Below are positions 33,676 through 46,140 of a DNA stretch of 64,000 bases, in pieces. The notes beneath the pieces were generated by a model. It saw only the letters and a program-made list of their open reading frames with translations. It was not told the DNA's origin and ran no database searches. The stretch spans positions 1,910,501-1,974,500 of the forward strand of contig OX465282.1 of NCBI GenBank assembly GCA_949987705.1, read 5' to 3'. This stretch comes from Thereva unica. Taxonomy: Eukaryota; Arthropoda; Insecta; Diptera; Therevidae. Every line of letters begins with the position of its first letter. Within the stretch, counting starts at the first letter, position 1. The position numbers and the translations under genes are program-made.

Positions 33676-34724
33676 TGTTCGTCCTTATAATTCCGTATTT
33701 TTGCTGCTATCTCTATTCGTCCTTCTCTTTCTATCTTTTACAATAGGACACAAAAAAGCACAAGCACATACCACCAAGGATATTTTCACTTCAATTTTTT
33801 TTTATTTTTTTTATTTTTTATTACACCGACACAACGAAAAAAATAAAATCAGACCTTATCTTCCCTAAAAAAATTTCTTTTCTTTCTTGGTATATTTTTT
33901 TTTGCATTGGCTTTTCTTTACTCAACAATTTTCCCCCCGGAAATGTGCACAACCGATGACGGAGGAAAATGAAATAGAAAACTTTCTGAAATTGATACTT
34001 TTCTGCATTTTCCCCATCGATTTTTCAATTACTCTTGATTTAAGGACATCAAAAATGCTTTTCTGGTGAAAATTGAAGGAAAATGGCAGGAATTGACTTA
34101 TTTTTTTTGCTATTCTTATCTTCTGTCCTTTTTTTTCTCTCTCTGATCCAACAATGAATATGAACACGAAAGGAAGAGAGAAATGCACTAACGAGAAGAA
34201 GTAAAAAAAAATTAAACGCGACTTATTATCCTTTTTCACCGTTTTTTTTTTGTTATTTCTTGTGCTCCACTCTTTAAGATGAGAGCATTTCAATATTCAT
34301 GAGCAATTTATTAATGAATGTTGAATCACTTGAAGCGGGACTTTTCCTAGAGTGAAGTCATCCTGAAGAGGTTTTCCTCGCAGCTCGAAGTTCGTTGACT
34401 GAATTCTATTTTTTTTTCTTCCTCTTTCCTTTCGTCCTTTCTAGATAATTGCGAGGATTTGCTGAGAAATAACGATGTAAATCCTGAAAATTAAATAGAA
34501 AAAAAATATTCAGTTAATATCTGTGATTGGAATATTTGAAAAAAAAAATATTCAAAAGTAATTGGCTTTATCTAAAAAATAATGGAGTCAATTACGGAAT
34601 TAAGTTGTTAGCTAGTGTTAAAAGGACGATTTGATGGGATTTTATTTAAAATTTTAAGCAATAGCAATTTCACTAATTTAATTAAATAGTCCTACTCCCA
34701 CTAATAAGAACTGATTATAGCCTA
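33676..34724. other. Putative 5' flank/UTR of the candidate exon; pyrimidine-rich
   Basis: On the minus strand this precedes the candidate ATG. It holds three TTCGTCCTT motifs (33678-33686, 33716-33724, 34431-34439), several long T-runs, and no coding similarity. Frames at 33626-34293 on either strand are low-complexity. Confidence 0.4.
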
Positions 34725-34776
34725 CGCCAAAACAATTGGGAATCTCAAAACCTTATAATTCCTAATTGTTTTGGCG
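34725..34776. repeat. 52-bp hairpin (19-bp arms, one mismatch)
   Basis: Left arm CGCCAAAACAATTGGGAAT (34725-34743) pairs with ATTCCTAATTGTTTTGGCG (34758-34776), loop 14 nt. It lies at the edge of the BEL/Pao remnant. It may be a tiny foldback or an insertion footprint. Confidence 0.7.
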
Positions 34777-35190
34777 CACCTCATACATTTCGAACCCAGA
34801 TAGAATCCTATCTAGACTCACGACTACTGTGCCTATGTCAAATGATCCAGAAGATTGCAACGATTTAACTCCAACAAAACTTTCTAATAGGAGACCTCCT
34901 AATAGCTCCTCCAGTAAATAATCTGCTTGATCATAAACTAAGCTCCTTTGATCTATGGAAGTTGATTTAATAGAGTTATCATGATTTGTGGAAACGTTGG
35001 AATACAGAGTACTTAAGTAGATTACCCAAATGTCTCCAGCAACATCTAAACCTAAGACAAGGAGACTTAGTACTAGTAAAGGATGAAAGTATCCCGCTAA
35101 CACTGGCACGGCACGGTTCTTGCACGGAGGGATACGTGAGTACCATCTAACTCCACGCCATCAGATTATTTAGCTTCGCACCCCTTATTT
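34770..35190 (+). pseudogene. BEL/Pao integrase C-terminal fragment
   Basis: Plus-strand blocks: MSNDPEDCNDLTPTKLSNRR (~34834-34893), the region normally LSxDPxDLxxLTPGHFLIGRPL; then LWKRWNTEYLSRLPKCLQQH (~34986-35045), LNLRQGDLVLVKDESIPLT (~35046-35102) and LARHGSCTEGY, fitting FWxRWxxEYLxxLQxR...VGDLVLIKDDxLPPxxWxLxR of BEL/Pao integrases. Several stops lie between the blocks. The minus-strand frame across the same bases is a shadow. Confidence 0.75.
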
Positions 35191-35562
35191 TTTGGACATG
35201 CTCAAAACTTATGACACATTGTTCTCTGTCTACTGCTTCAAACGCTCATTGTCCAGTTCCCACTTTTCCTGCATATAACACTCATTTCGTACTCACCATT
35301 CAGAGAACAATCCACTAGCTGCAGGCTCAATACCTATCCGTCACCTTTTGGTTCTTTCGAAGTTTTTCATGTGCCCATATTAGGTACCCGTTCGATACGA
35401 TTCAGCATCTCGTTTCACACAAGACAGACGCAGTCTTAACTAGCAGAAGAAGACAAGACAGTAACACTTTCCTGACCTTCTCTTGAATATGATGTTTTCA
35501 GGTTTGCAGCGATATTTAATGGCCACTATAATGTTATCTGAAGAGCGGTAAAGGCAGGAGTC
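35191..35562. other. No recognisable feature
   Basis: Directly downstream of the BEL/Pao integrase end, where an LTR would be expected, but no terminal TG...CA repeat pair was found. Confidence 0.4.
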
Positions 35563-36275
35563 TCAGCAGCGTCTCTCATCCTGGCGTTTATATTGAGACC
35601 TGGTCCTTTGTATGTTCATAAGCCTGTCGTATGCCTTAATCGTCAATTCGCGATACTCCGAGAAACTGAGCATTTCTACCCATCCAAGTAAATCGTCCCC
35701 ATTGGTGTCCCTAGAGACAAGGTGATAGAACCGTATCCTGTGTGTTTCCTTTATTGTCTTCTTGTCAGTTGTCTTTTCGGCTACGTCGCCACTGCGTCCT
35801 ACTTTTGTTAGCCTGACCGACCCCACCATCTCCTTCGACCTCTAGCTGGTGGCAAAAGCGGCACATATTCTCGCATCGCCATACTGGACTATGTGATTCA
35901 CACTCTACTTGGAATTGTCTTACACACAGTCATTCTACGACGGAGCATATACATTGTGGCTGAGGGCTAATATCACTGCCTCATTTGGATCCCGTGTAGA
36001 TTGCCCCAGAAGGACCCAAAGGGCTTCTAACGCCTTGCCTCATTCGCGCCTCGTTATAAGGAATGCCCCATCGTCCTCCCTGCAATGCTCCATTAGGCCC
36101 CATCATTGCTATTCCATCCCAAGTAGCCCGAGTCCGAGAAATTTGAGGTTTTCGGCGTGGTTATAGTAATAACTGCGCCGTTGTCGAAAGCTTTATATTT
36201 TTAAACGCATTCGTCGTTTTTCCAATGCGGTCCCCCACTGAGTACTAATCATGTCCAATGCTGCTTGACCTCTGA
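35563..36275 (-). mobile_element. 5S-headed retroposon, copy 4 (long tail, small ORF)
   Basis: On the minus strand the 5S-like part is 3'-half only (36275-36221: GTCAAGCAGCATTGGACATG, ATTAGTACTCAGTGGGGG, ACCGCATTGG). The tail matches copy 5: AAAGCTTTCGACAACGGCGC versus AAAGCTTTCGACACCGCCGC, CCACGCCGAAA in both, GGGGCATTCC versus GGGGTATTCC, GCGCGAATG in both. An 88-codon frame at 35829-35563 (contains DTNGDDLLGWVEMLSFSEY) is of unknown nature and may be transposon-derived. Upstream, MCRFCHQLE (~35866-35840) could be a decayed LINE C-terminal zinc motif. Confidence 0.6.
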
Positions 36276-38559
36276 GTTTCTTGTGTCTAGTGGTGAGGAC
36301 TAGTTCATTTCGCCACATTTTAGGAGTGGTTATGTGTTGAGCGCTCTCTACTGAATAGGAAAAATTTCTTAGCATTTGACCACGTTCTCTTTTTCTCGCC
36401 CTCGATGTTCGCTCTTCCTTCACTCACTAAGTTTGCATCTATTCCGATCCTTCTGGCGATTTTTCGGCTGGAAATGTTGTCTTCTTTAAATACCTGAATA
36501 TTTCCAGCCCAATTTTCATGACCCATTTTGAAAATTGCTCTTTCAACAATATTACTAAAAACCAAAAACGGCTTAAATAACAATTAAAATCTCAACCGCT
36601 TTTGCTAAACAGTAGTAGATGATCTATGACAGCACCTTTCCAAATGCTTTCAATTTGAGTAACTCAGCCTATTAACCCAATCAACACTATCACGACAGAG
36701 TCCTGTCTATAGCGGTTGAACATTACATGGCTTGCTGGTGTGTTAGGCTTATAGGCAATGGTAGGGCCGACGACATTATTGTAACGAGCGAAAATAAGGA
36801 CTATTGATTCAAAACATGAATCTCTGGAATAGTAATCAGGTATCTTAGTTTTTAGGCTACCGGGGACGGCAACGATGCTTAAAATCAAAACACAAAAAGC
36901 AAACTTATTCCAAATGTAAATATCAACTCTCCGCTGGATTGGCAAATAAAGTATGGTCTAAGGTATATCCAGACACCTGATATTGATCGTCGTCAAAATT
37001 AGGTGAGATTTGGACTTCACTCCTCAAAATTGGAATTAAATCAAAAAACTATGGAAAGGAATTCGGAAAAGGTTCATAAACTCATTTGTAAAAGGTTGGT
37101 GACCTCCTTTGAGCCATTTGAAATATATGTCTAACCAAATTTCATTAATATAATCCAACGAATCCCATTTTAAACAGTTGAAATCTTGAATTACATTTCG
37201 TATCTATAGGAATGTATATATTATGGCCGTGTTTTTTTAATGAACTGGCTGGTTCTTCACCATACAAAACCAAAGGTAACACAATTTATTGATGTTTTTC
37301 TTATACCGAGTTAAGTTCAGTCTATAAGAAGACGAAAAACTTTCAAAAGTAAACTATCATCATCAAGGTATAGGTACGACAATGCTTGAATTTATTTCCC
37401 CGCGTTTTTACTATTAAAATTTTTGCAAGCGAGAGTTAATAAGAACCAACTTCATTCAAACTTGAGTGATAGACCAACTTTTGAGCGCGCTATAGACAAA
37501 CTTTTAAGCGCTATAGACCAACTTTTTTTAAATAATCACAAAAACGCCACCTGGTTTACTTCAAAGAACTACATAAAACAAAATTAATTTGATAGAATAA
37601 CTTAACACCAGAAATGCTTTATTAAACCACCTTTGAACTTATAAAGGGAAAAACTACACTATGGTAATTTATGGCATCTATCGGGTTAACCAGAAAAAAA
37701 CTTTTCTTATTATTTTCGTGAAAACAAATAACGAGAATTGACCAAACTCTGTCATCTTCAAAAACAATCAAAAACCCATTTTTTTCTTTCTTCCATTTTT
37801 TAGAATTGGAATAGAAGACAAAGACTAAGAAGTAGAAGAGTTATTCATTCTTGGTTGAATATTCTTTCAGTATAAATCAACACTTTATTTTTTATAGTTA
37901 TATTTATGGTTGGCTATACGAAATGAAATAGAAAAAAAAACTTCCTGAAAATCGTTAAGAAAACTTCCTTAACAGTCTTGAAGCGAACCATTTAACTCGA
38001 ACTGAATAATGTTCTTCCTTCCGTTGGTGACTGCTTCCACTTCTTCCCCCCCAAAAAACAGGCGCCTTCGATTGGCAATGGTTTATTCACACCAATTAAA
38101 CTTCAATATAGAATGATAAATGGTATGTCAACCAGAATTTATAACTTGTGCCACTTGAACTACTACAAGACTCATATATACACACACAGCCATCTCCTAT
38201 TGCACATATAACATTACACATACAGGCATCAGCTGAAAAAGCAGCAAACTAGCACCAAAGTAGCAGCGTTCACCATTCGGGGGATTGCGAACAGCGCGCT
38301 TCACATAGACCACAGAGTCTTACAAAACAGGAACCAGCGTCAACCCTTAGTCCTTGGTCCTTAGACAGAGAGAATTTCAGGGGTGGTTGGTGTTGGTCCT
38401 TGTGACTAGGGGTGGTATAAGCTGACGATGGGTGAGAAAAAGTGTCTATGGCAAAAGTAAATTGTTGTGTAAGAAGCGATTGCTATACCGCCTTGTGAAC
38501 AGCAATTTTTTTTTGAACACAGAACACCATCCCCTTTACCACCAGCATAACCGCGCCGC
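36276..38559. other. Non-coding AT-rich DNA, no gene seen
   Basis: Minus-strand frames at 36193-36423, 36320-36583 and 36664-36945 lack recognised domains. A three-unit tandem repeat lies at 37468-37530. The rest is AT-rich. Confidence 0.5.
37468..37530. repeat. Three-unit ~22-bp tandem repeat
   Basis: ATAGACCAACTTTTGAGCGC recurs with small changes, AGAC beginning at 37471, 37494 and 37515 (spacings 23 and 21). Confidence 0.7.
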
Positions 38560-40269
38560 CATCACCCCCCTTTGCAATGCCGGTCGCGTATCCTTATAGA
38601 TCCTTCTTCTTCAAAAAGGGCACACGAGTTTTTCGATTCATTTCTGGTTTCAGATTCTCGTTTTATAGGGCGCGTGGGCACCCCATAAGTGCTTTCGAGT
38701 CGTTTGATTTGTTTCCTGGATCCCTTTTGTCCCTGTTCGAAAAGATTCTCCACGTTCAGTTCGATTTCGGTTCGAGTTTTGCGTGATAAATTTCAAAAGT
38801 AGCACTTGAAGAAACTTGAAAGCTTTGCGGACCCTCCAAACACTGGCACAGCCACTGATAAACGTTTATTGCTGCCACCCAACCCTTTCGCTTTGCTGGT
38901 TAACCCTTCTTTCTGGTTCTTCTTATGTTTCTTTGCCTATCATCTATCGCGGAAAATTTCGTATATTATACCTAGTCATAAAAAATTCCTCTCTTGTCTC
39001 CTCTCCACCCCCCCCCCCCCCTCCAGCGACTTTGAAAGGGATGCAATTTTGAGAAAACAATAAACTGCAACAATTACAAGTTTTCGTAATTTAATTTCGC
39101 TGAGTTTTAAGTTTAAGGGTTCTCGCCCCTCTTCGAGTTAAGTCCCGGATCCCTCCGCAGCACCACCGCTGCCACCAGAAAAATGTAAAACTCAAAGCAA
39201 TTATTAAAAACGGCAAAATTTTCCCTCCAAACCTCCCTCCTTTAAGGATATATCCTCGTGGAATCCTTAAAAGGAGCCCAACTTCGATGTTTGCCTAAAA
39301 TCACAATAAAATTTTCGGACGTTTTTCTGCCCAATTCTTTTCCTTTTTCCAAAAAATTTTGCAACTCTCTTCTGTATGTAGGTTTTTTCCTTCTCCTTTA
39401 TTCTAAACAACTTTATTTTGTGAACGTGTGTGTGTGTTACTTCTATATCCCTTCCTAACATTCCCTTTTATTTAAACAACAACCGAACGAAAAGGGGTGG
39501 AATGAAGAAGAGTAGAAGAAATTATTTTGTTGGTGGTGGGGTTAGGTTAATTTCGATTTTCACGTAACTTTAAATTAAGAAAGTTTCAAAACCGGGAGAG
39601 AAGTATCAACTTTGAGGCTTGAATTTTGTTCTACAAAATGTGAAATAGCGGTGGAGGGGGGGGGGGGCGACCCCATGATTATTATAATTTTTGTAACAAG
39701 TCATGATGTATGTGACATTTTCAACAGAATCGCGGCGAAAACTTTCTATATTACAAAAGAAACTTTATGATGATGTGTAAACTTGTACTTGAAGTGAGTG
39801 AGAGAGGAAACGGTGTCGGCTTGTGTGTTAACTCTAATAGTTGAAATTAAGTTTATAGTAATCGTGTAGAAAATTGATTTTTAAACTTAATATTGTAGTG
39901 TACTTTTACAGGTTCTTAAGTAGAGAAAACAGGTTTAGTTTGCAGAGAGTGTGTGTGTGGATGAGTATGTGGCTTTTGTACCTAAAGCAAAGCTCCACCT
40001 GATCAATTGACCCAGTAACGCGAAATATTATACACAAGTTCGTAGTAAAGCGTGAGCTCACAAAAATATGGATCAGTAGTGTGGCAGCATAGAACCAACC
40101 TTAATATCTTCACATGCAACCAACAGTAAACAAACTGCCACGATCACAACGATCACTGAACGCCACCTAGATCACATTTCAGTGGTCTAGATTTTTCGCA
40201 TCTTCATCGCCATTCGTTTTCTGCTCCTTCTACCAGACAAACTTTCATCAATACACTACGCGTCGGACC
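38560..40269. other. Non-coding DNA with homopolymer runs
   Basis: Poly-C near 39007-39021 and poly-G near 39656-39667. Frames at 38562-38786 and 38806-39063 overlap on both strands or frames and show no domain. GTCCTT words cluster at 38340-38400. Confidence 0.5.
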
Positions 40270-40860
40270 CTAATTTTAGAAGTGACTGTATACCTGCAAG
40301 GGTTTCAAACTTTAAACCTTTTTCTGACTACTTAAAAAATAGATTATCCGGGGTCTACCCTAGGACACAACCACATGAGTTGATTTGGCACAGGATTGGT
40401 TCCAAATACAAGAATTTAGTAAAGCATTCCGCTTGGGCATCTTTCACGCAGATTAAGAGTGAAGACTGACCTATTCAAGTTGCCAGACCATCACACCATG
40501 GCAGAAGAAGTGGGACGAGTGTATTAAGGGGCGATATACCCATACATTTATACCAAATGCGAAGGAGTGTCGAAGTGAGTCACGCATTTCCTGCGTTGAA
40601 ACGGAGATCACAGGACATCCTTTCATAGCGTGAGGTTGAATGATTCACCGATCTTCACAGCATTTCCGCGGATCATATACTGTTTAAATGCCTGGGCAAG
40701 ATTATGGGGTCCGATAATGTGTAGAGGAAGGTTGAAGTGACGCTAAAGGCCATCCACCAGACAATGCAAGGCTCAGGAAGAGAACTGCAAAAAAACTACC
40801 AGCAGAGATAACAGCTAGATAGCTGATCGATCCTTGATCGAGCCAATCACGCTGATAGAA
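40270..40860 (+). pseudogene. R1-like LINE ORF2 C-terminal fragment
   Basis: FSDYLKNRLSGVYP (~40324) and SISADHILFKCLGKIMGS (~40660-40712), then KVEVTLKAIHQTMQGSGREL (~40732-40790), fit the C-terminal zinc region and end of R1-group LINEs (xxAEHVLFxCPRW...). Frameshifted. Only weak similarity before 40450. Confidence 0.5.
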
Positions 40861-41419
40861 TGGCGGTTAAAAAAGGGGTGGTTTTTTAATCTTGACTAAA
40901 GACCCATAGCAGGCAGAAGTTACCGCCCAAACTCCCACGCAACTACGAACACTTATGTAGCCATTATATTATGAATTGGGTAGCATGCTTCGTCGAAGTC
41001 ACTTTTCCCGCTAGGAAGCAGGAATGGTAGATCGCTGATTCTTACTCCACACTGTTCCAGGTCTGTTGATCACCCTTTCGAGGGAAACTTTTTAATGCCA
41101 GGCTTGTGCCAGTCTAAACTAAAAACGTCTTGAAAAATTCTCAGATTTTAGTCAGCAGAAGTCTCTTTCCTTTTAAGTTCGTACTTTCACCGATGCCTTT
41201 CAAGCGGCCGAGCACACACCACCTTGCTGCTCGGCTGATGATAGTTCCCAAACCAAAATCTATCTAGAAACTACTCGTTCGAAAAAAATCCAAGCGAAAG
41301 TCAAAGCGATAAAATTCCATAGGACCAGTTAGTTTGGATTTGCCAACGTACTCCTGGCGAGGTAGGAAATATCAATCGGTTCACCCTTACGTGGGTCCCT
41401 GACATCTACCTCTATAGCG

Positions 41420-42530
41420 CTTGTAACCTTGCTGGAAGAGATCAGGCTGATGATGAGCAAAACTGGTCTTGCACATTTAGCAAGACCAAAGCAGTTTTTC
41501 TTTATCTTTGTAGGGATAAGACAGTACTTTGATTAGGTTGAATTGAATTCGACACGATTCTTGAGGCCCCAAGCAAGAATGAGTTCAATGTCCACGTTAA
41601 TAGAATTCGCATGCGTTCACGGTCTACAAGACAAGGTCTGGCACGTGATTGTCTTGTATTATCGAAGGTGTGGGAGTAACGCAGAGTACCGTCATCGGCG
41701 AAACTGTGGAGTGGGTTGAAAGGGATTGAGAGCAGATCATTAATAAATATAAGAAAGAGAGTAGGTGAGAGAATCGAGCCTTGGAGGACGCCGGCCGAGA
41801 TGGAATGAGGGTTGCATTCGACGCCATCCAATACTACCTTGATTGAACGGCTAGAAAGAAAGCTTTCAATCCAGTTCCTTGGAACTGAGTCGATACCAAT
41901 AGCTTGGACAACAGAGCGGGATGCCATACTCTATCGAAAGCCTTGGAAATATCTAGATCAACCAGACCAGACTCACCGAAGCGATGGATGTTTTGGTTGA
42001 GAGTCTCAGTCAGAAACACAAGAAGATCGCCAGTAGATCTTTTCGGTCTAAAGCTGTACTGCCTGTCGTGTAAAATTTTTGGTTGGATTCAAGGTATTTC
42101 ATCAGCCTTCTATTGATTATTGTCTCCATAATTATGGAGAGAACAGAAGTTATTGCTATTGGTCGCTAGTTTAAGGGTCGCTGGCTTCACCTTTTTTTGG
42201 GAATGGGCTGAACATGAGCAAGTTTCCAAGAGTTGAGATAAACCCCGGAGAAGTATGACAGGGCGAAAAGTTTGCGTAGAGGTTTAGCCAGAGGAGAGGC
42301 ACATTACTTGAGTACCATAGGGGGAATTTTGTCGGGCCAGCGGATTTATTGACGTCGAGCTCTTTGAGACATTTGTACACCTCACGATTCCTGAAGAAAA
42401 TTTCGTCTTTGGGCTGGTGGAAGGGGGAGCCTGCAGCAACGAGTAGGTGACTCTCCCCATCATTAACCCTAACCCTAAAATCACCACCTAAATCCTTAGC
42501 GGGGCAACCCCAGCCCAAAGGAGCTTGCAA
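41420..42530 (-). pseudogene. Degenerate CR1-like LINE reverse transcriptase
   Basis: On the minus strand, in order: KCLKELDVNKSAGPTKFPLW (~42375-42310), FSPFPKKGEASDP (~42210-42172), RQYSFRPKRSTGDLLVFLTE (~42065-42005), GLVDLDISKAFDRVWHPALL (~41965-41905), GVLQGSILSPTLFLIFINDL (~41790-41730), LHSFADDGTLRYS (~41713-41675), and GLKNRVEFNS (~41563-41530). These are RT motifs 1-6 of the CR1/L2-like group, with catalytic FADD at ~41700. Frameshifts split the gene, and the APGPD-type motif reads AGPTK. No endonuclease is recognised upstream. Confidence 0.85.
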
Positions 42531-45500
42531 AAGGGTTTGGGATATAATCTCCTATGGAAATGAACACTGCTTGTTCAGAAAAACCTCCTTCACGCCAAGG
42601 CTGCCGCGGCAGCGCTCAAAAGAAGGATTATCCTGGGCAACTGGAAATACAATTTATGTGATGTGAAAGCGACAACCAAAGGGCGCCCAAAGACAGTTTC
42701 TCTCTACCCTGAACAAGGGCTAGGTCCGCCTCTGCCTCCAAACTTCTATTTAGTTTTCCTATTCCTTTCTTCGACCTAGCCTCCCACTGACGAGCTCAGT
42801 AGCCTTGTCAATCCCTGGAACTACCTATCATTATAACTTATCACAATTCTCTCCAGAGCTATATCGGTCCCACTAAATTAGCAGAAAGGTAGTGAACGGC
42901 GGTAGGTGGACTTCGAAGAGTAGTGAAACCCGATTGTCGCTATAACTAAATCACTATAGACGAACTCCCTGTAGCCCCAGTTAGAAATTTCTGATCAAAC
43001 CTTCCGGTAATGCTCTTTGGATTCCTTTTCCAGAAAGAGCCAATATAAGATTGTCGAAGCTGTCTGCAGGTGATATTTATGACCAGTTTTAATTGTTTAT
43101 AGGTTAATACCTAAAATCTGAAGTTTGGCAATGATTAATTTACAGAATACCTGCGTTTTGAGCAAAAAATCTGCCCCAAAGGCGCAGCTTCGTAGGGTAA
43201 GGCTAAAAACGGTTGAATAAGATAGAGAATAAAATGTAAGTCCATTAGCTTTATTACAGAGAACACCATTGTAACTAGAATGAACACTTATTAATCTATT
43301 AGCAACCAATGAACGGACGGATAATCAAATACTAAAACCGGAATCAATCATTCAATCATTATCAAAATTAAAAATAATTACCCTAAAAGTATGCAAACTT
43401 AAATATAAATCAGAAGATTTAATAAAGAATGCCCCTAAAAGTATGCAAAAACAACAACCGGTCCACAGCGGCGCTACGTCGTTATGAGATAAAGAAGTTA
43501 AAGCAATAATTACAGTCTTCGCCATAAATAAATTACCAAATAAAATATAAAATTATTATTCTTCGAGTGACAGCATGCCAACTTCCTCTGAAAACGTTTA
43601 TTCTAGAACAGTACTATTCAATAAAAATAAATTTTCAATCAACCTTCACCTATCCAAATTCACATCGTCCATTTTCAATCCTCATTCAGTTGAATTAAGA
43701 AAACTTTTTCCTTCTTCATTCCATTCCGAGAGCTACCACTCACACGCCCATTAATTGTTATTCTGTTAGTTTCCCTTATAGCTAGGACTACACCAAAATT
43801 TCTCGACTAACTTTCATCTATAATAAAATAAACAAAAACAAAAACAACTTTAGTTTCTAACTGGATAAATCATTATAGTCAATTATTGTATCTCTGCTAC
43901 TACTACTGCTGCTGCTGCTGGCCCGACGCGACGTGGCAACTCCTTCCCGTGTCAGGTTTTATCAATTATTATGGAAAGAACGTGCAGAACACCTAAGGAA
44001 GCATAACTTCTCCATGCAGCCGTCATCATCAGCTATCATAATCTTTTATACATACATATATGTATATAGAGGGAAAGGAGGATTAGAGGCATTCATATAT
44101 TCCACACCCACCTAGTTTTGGGTTATACACCTATGCAGGTGAAAGAAGGCGGTATAGAAATCATGAAGGAAGTTTCCTTTATTATAGATTCGTTTGTAAT
44201 ATGTGAATTGTATGTGTGTGGATTGGAGTGTTTTTCCTTCTATAGTCAAAGATTGAAATGAAAGGTAGAGAGAATCTACACCTTCCGATGTCGAATTCAC
44301 TAAGGTTAATATTCGTAAACGGGTAAGAACCGCAACATTCAATTCATGAGGTGATTTTCAACTATTATCCAACAATCTGCTTCTTTGCTGTACTCCTCCT
44401 CCTATATATGTAGAGTTAAGTGTAGGTCCTTTACTGGCAACGCTCATCCAGGTGTACTTGTATAATATGGGGGCGCAGAAGGTACAATGGGAACTTTAGT
44501 AGTAAATATTGAACTGCAATAGGAAGGCAATGGGTGTGCTGCCTATACCAAACAGAAATTATTTCTGCACAAGAAGTATCACAATTGAAAAGGAAAAACG
44601 AGGAATCGTTCGTACATAGGAAGGGTGAACACCGGTAGTTTATAGTTCAGTACTTAGTTGCGCAATAATACACAACAAAAAAATATATATGTTGAAGAAA
44701 ACTCCAAGGGATTTCCGTTTCCTTTTCAACAAAACCCATAGAGATGGAATGTTGGAAATTGAAGTTCCCAATACTGGTACTTGTGCAATAATTTCTGGAT
44801 AATGTACAAGAATGAGTTATGGCCAGGTTATGGCAAAATGGACCGAATGCGTTTCAGGCACAAACAAAATTTTAAATTAAAAGGAAATTACATTCCTTTT
44901 TTTGGGGGGGGGTGGGGGGTTGGGGGCAGTCATGTAAAAAATAGAGTTTATATTTCAAAAATTTATTTGAGCTGTCGAGGTCATAACGAAATACTAAAAT
45001 GTTTTGCAGAAATCCCAAGCGGTCAATCATGCATGTCCAAAAACACAGGCATATATAAATGGTATAAAAGGGGGCCAAGAAGTGCTAATTAGTTAGCTTT
45101 AGAAGTGAAAATATCGAAAGATACGGACCCAACCTTCATAAAACATTCCACAACTGGTGAAGAGGTATTTGTGTAGTAGTACGACATCGAAACAAGCCAA
45201 TGGCCTTCGTAGGGGTATTTCGAGAGCCAGACGAAAACTAAAAAACCAAGTAAAACCCGTTTCAAACTTAAGGTTATACTCACACTTTTCTTTGTCATTA
45301 TAATAAGGAGTAACAACGACTCCAGTCTCCTATAAATAACCCTTTCAAAAGCTTAAAGAACTGAGAATAAACCAACCAAAAACTATCACAGTGTCGTGTG
45401 TCCTTCACCAAAAGAAGTAAGTTAAATGTTCAACTTCAACTCGACTGGGAAAATAATTGACTTTTCAGAAGAGCTCCGACATCTAGATAATAGAATCAAC

Positions 45501-45690
45501 AGGAAGTTACAAAATAAAAGCACTGTCAATAAACTCCCAGAACACTCTGTACCTATGAAGGACTAATGGTTAAAACTTAACGTTTAAAACCCAATCCCAT
45601 ATTCACTTACGGAGCCTAACCCAGGGAAACAAACACAAAGAAAACAAGGAAGCAAAATATATAGACGCCTCTCGAAAAAGTAACTCTAAT
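42531..45690. other. Mostly non-coding DNA, no gene seen
   Basis: 42540-42900 may be the upstream end of the CR1-like element. (CTA/CTG)n triplets at 43890-43920, (ATACAT) runs at 44049-44068 and poly-G at 44904-44930. Frames at 44112-44342, 44781-45092 and 45089-45316 lack recognised domains. Confidence 0.5.
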
Positions 45691-45699
45691 GGACTTCCT

Positions 45700-46140
45700 A
45701 GGCGTCCACTTCACTCAAACCTAAAGAAAGAGTCGACAAGACTTCAGCAGCTGGGGTTAATATGAAGCTAGCCATACTGCCTGGTGTGAACCCTACATAT
45801 ATGAACTACTCCATAAGACGCACAAAAGACATTTAAAGGCTTATCACATTCGCGCATCATTAGGAATACCCCAATAACCGCCGTGAGTTGGAATTAGTGC
45901 ATCTCAATCCCAACTGGAAAGGAGAAGCAATTTCGGCGTGGATATGTAAGTAATACCTGCGGCGGTGTCGAAAGCTTTTTATTTTTGTTCCCCCCCTTTG
46001 CAGTTGCCTTGTATTCTTTCCAAACGCGAAGGTCGATTCACCAAGTGGTCCCCTACTAAGTACTAACCATGTCTATTGCTGCTTGACTTGCGTAATCGAA
46101 CGGGAACCGCTCTATTGAGTATGCAAAATGGCACCGTTCA
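45700..46140 (-). mobile_element. 5S-headed retroposon, copy 5
   Basis: Minus strand from 46140: GTGCCATTTTGCATACTCAA, GGTTCCCGTTCGATTACG, GTCAAGCAGCAATAGACATG, GTTAGTACTTAGTAGGGG, ACCACTTGG. The tail after box C (46030 to ~45700) is homologous to copy 4 over at least 350 bp, including AAAGCTTTCGACACCGCCGC, CCACGCCGAAATTG, GGGGTATTCC and GCGCGAATG. This fixes copies 4 and 5 as one family with a defined tail, different from the tail of copies 1 and 3. Confidence 0.75.

Noticed and set aside
34762..35109. 115-codon minus-strand frame with hydrophobic start
   Set aside because: It is the antisense of a BEL/Pao integrase fragment, whose plus-strand motifs are clear.
42465..42478. Telomere-like AACCCTAACCCTAA
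   Set aside because: Only two units, inside a CR1-like LINE fragment; flies do not use this telomere repeat.
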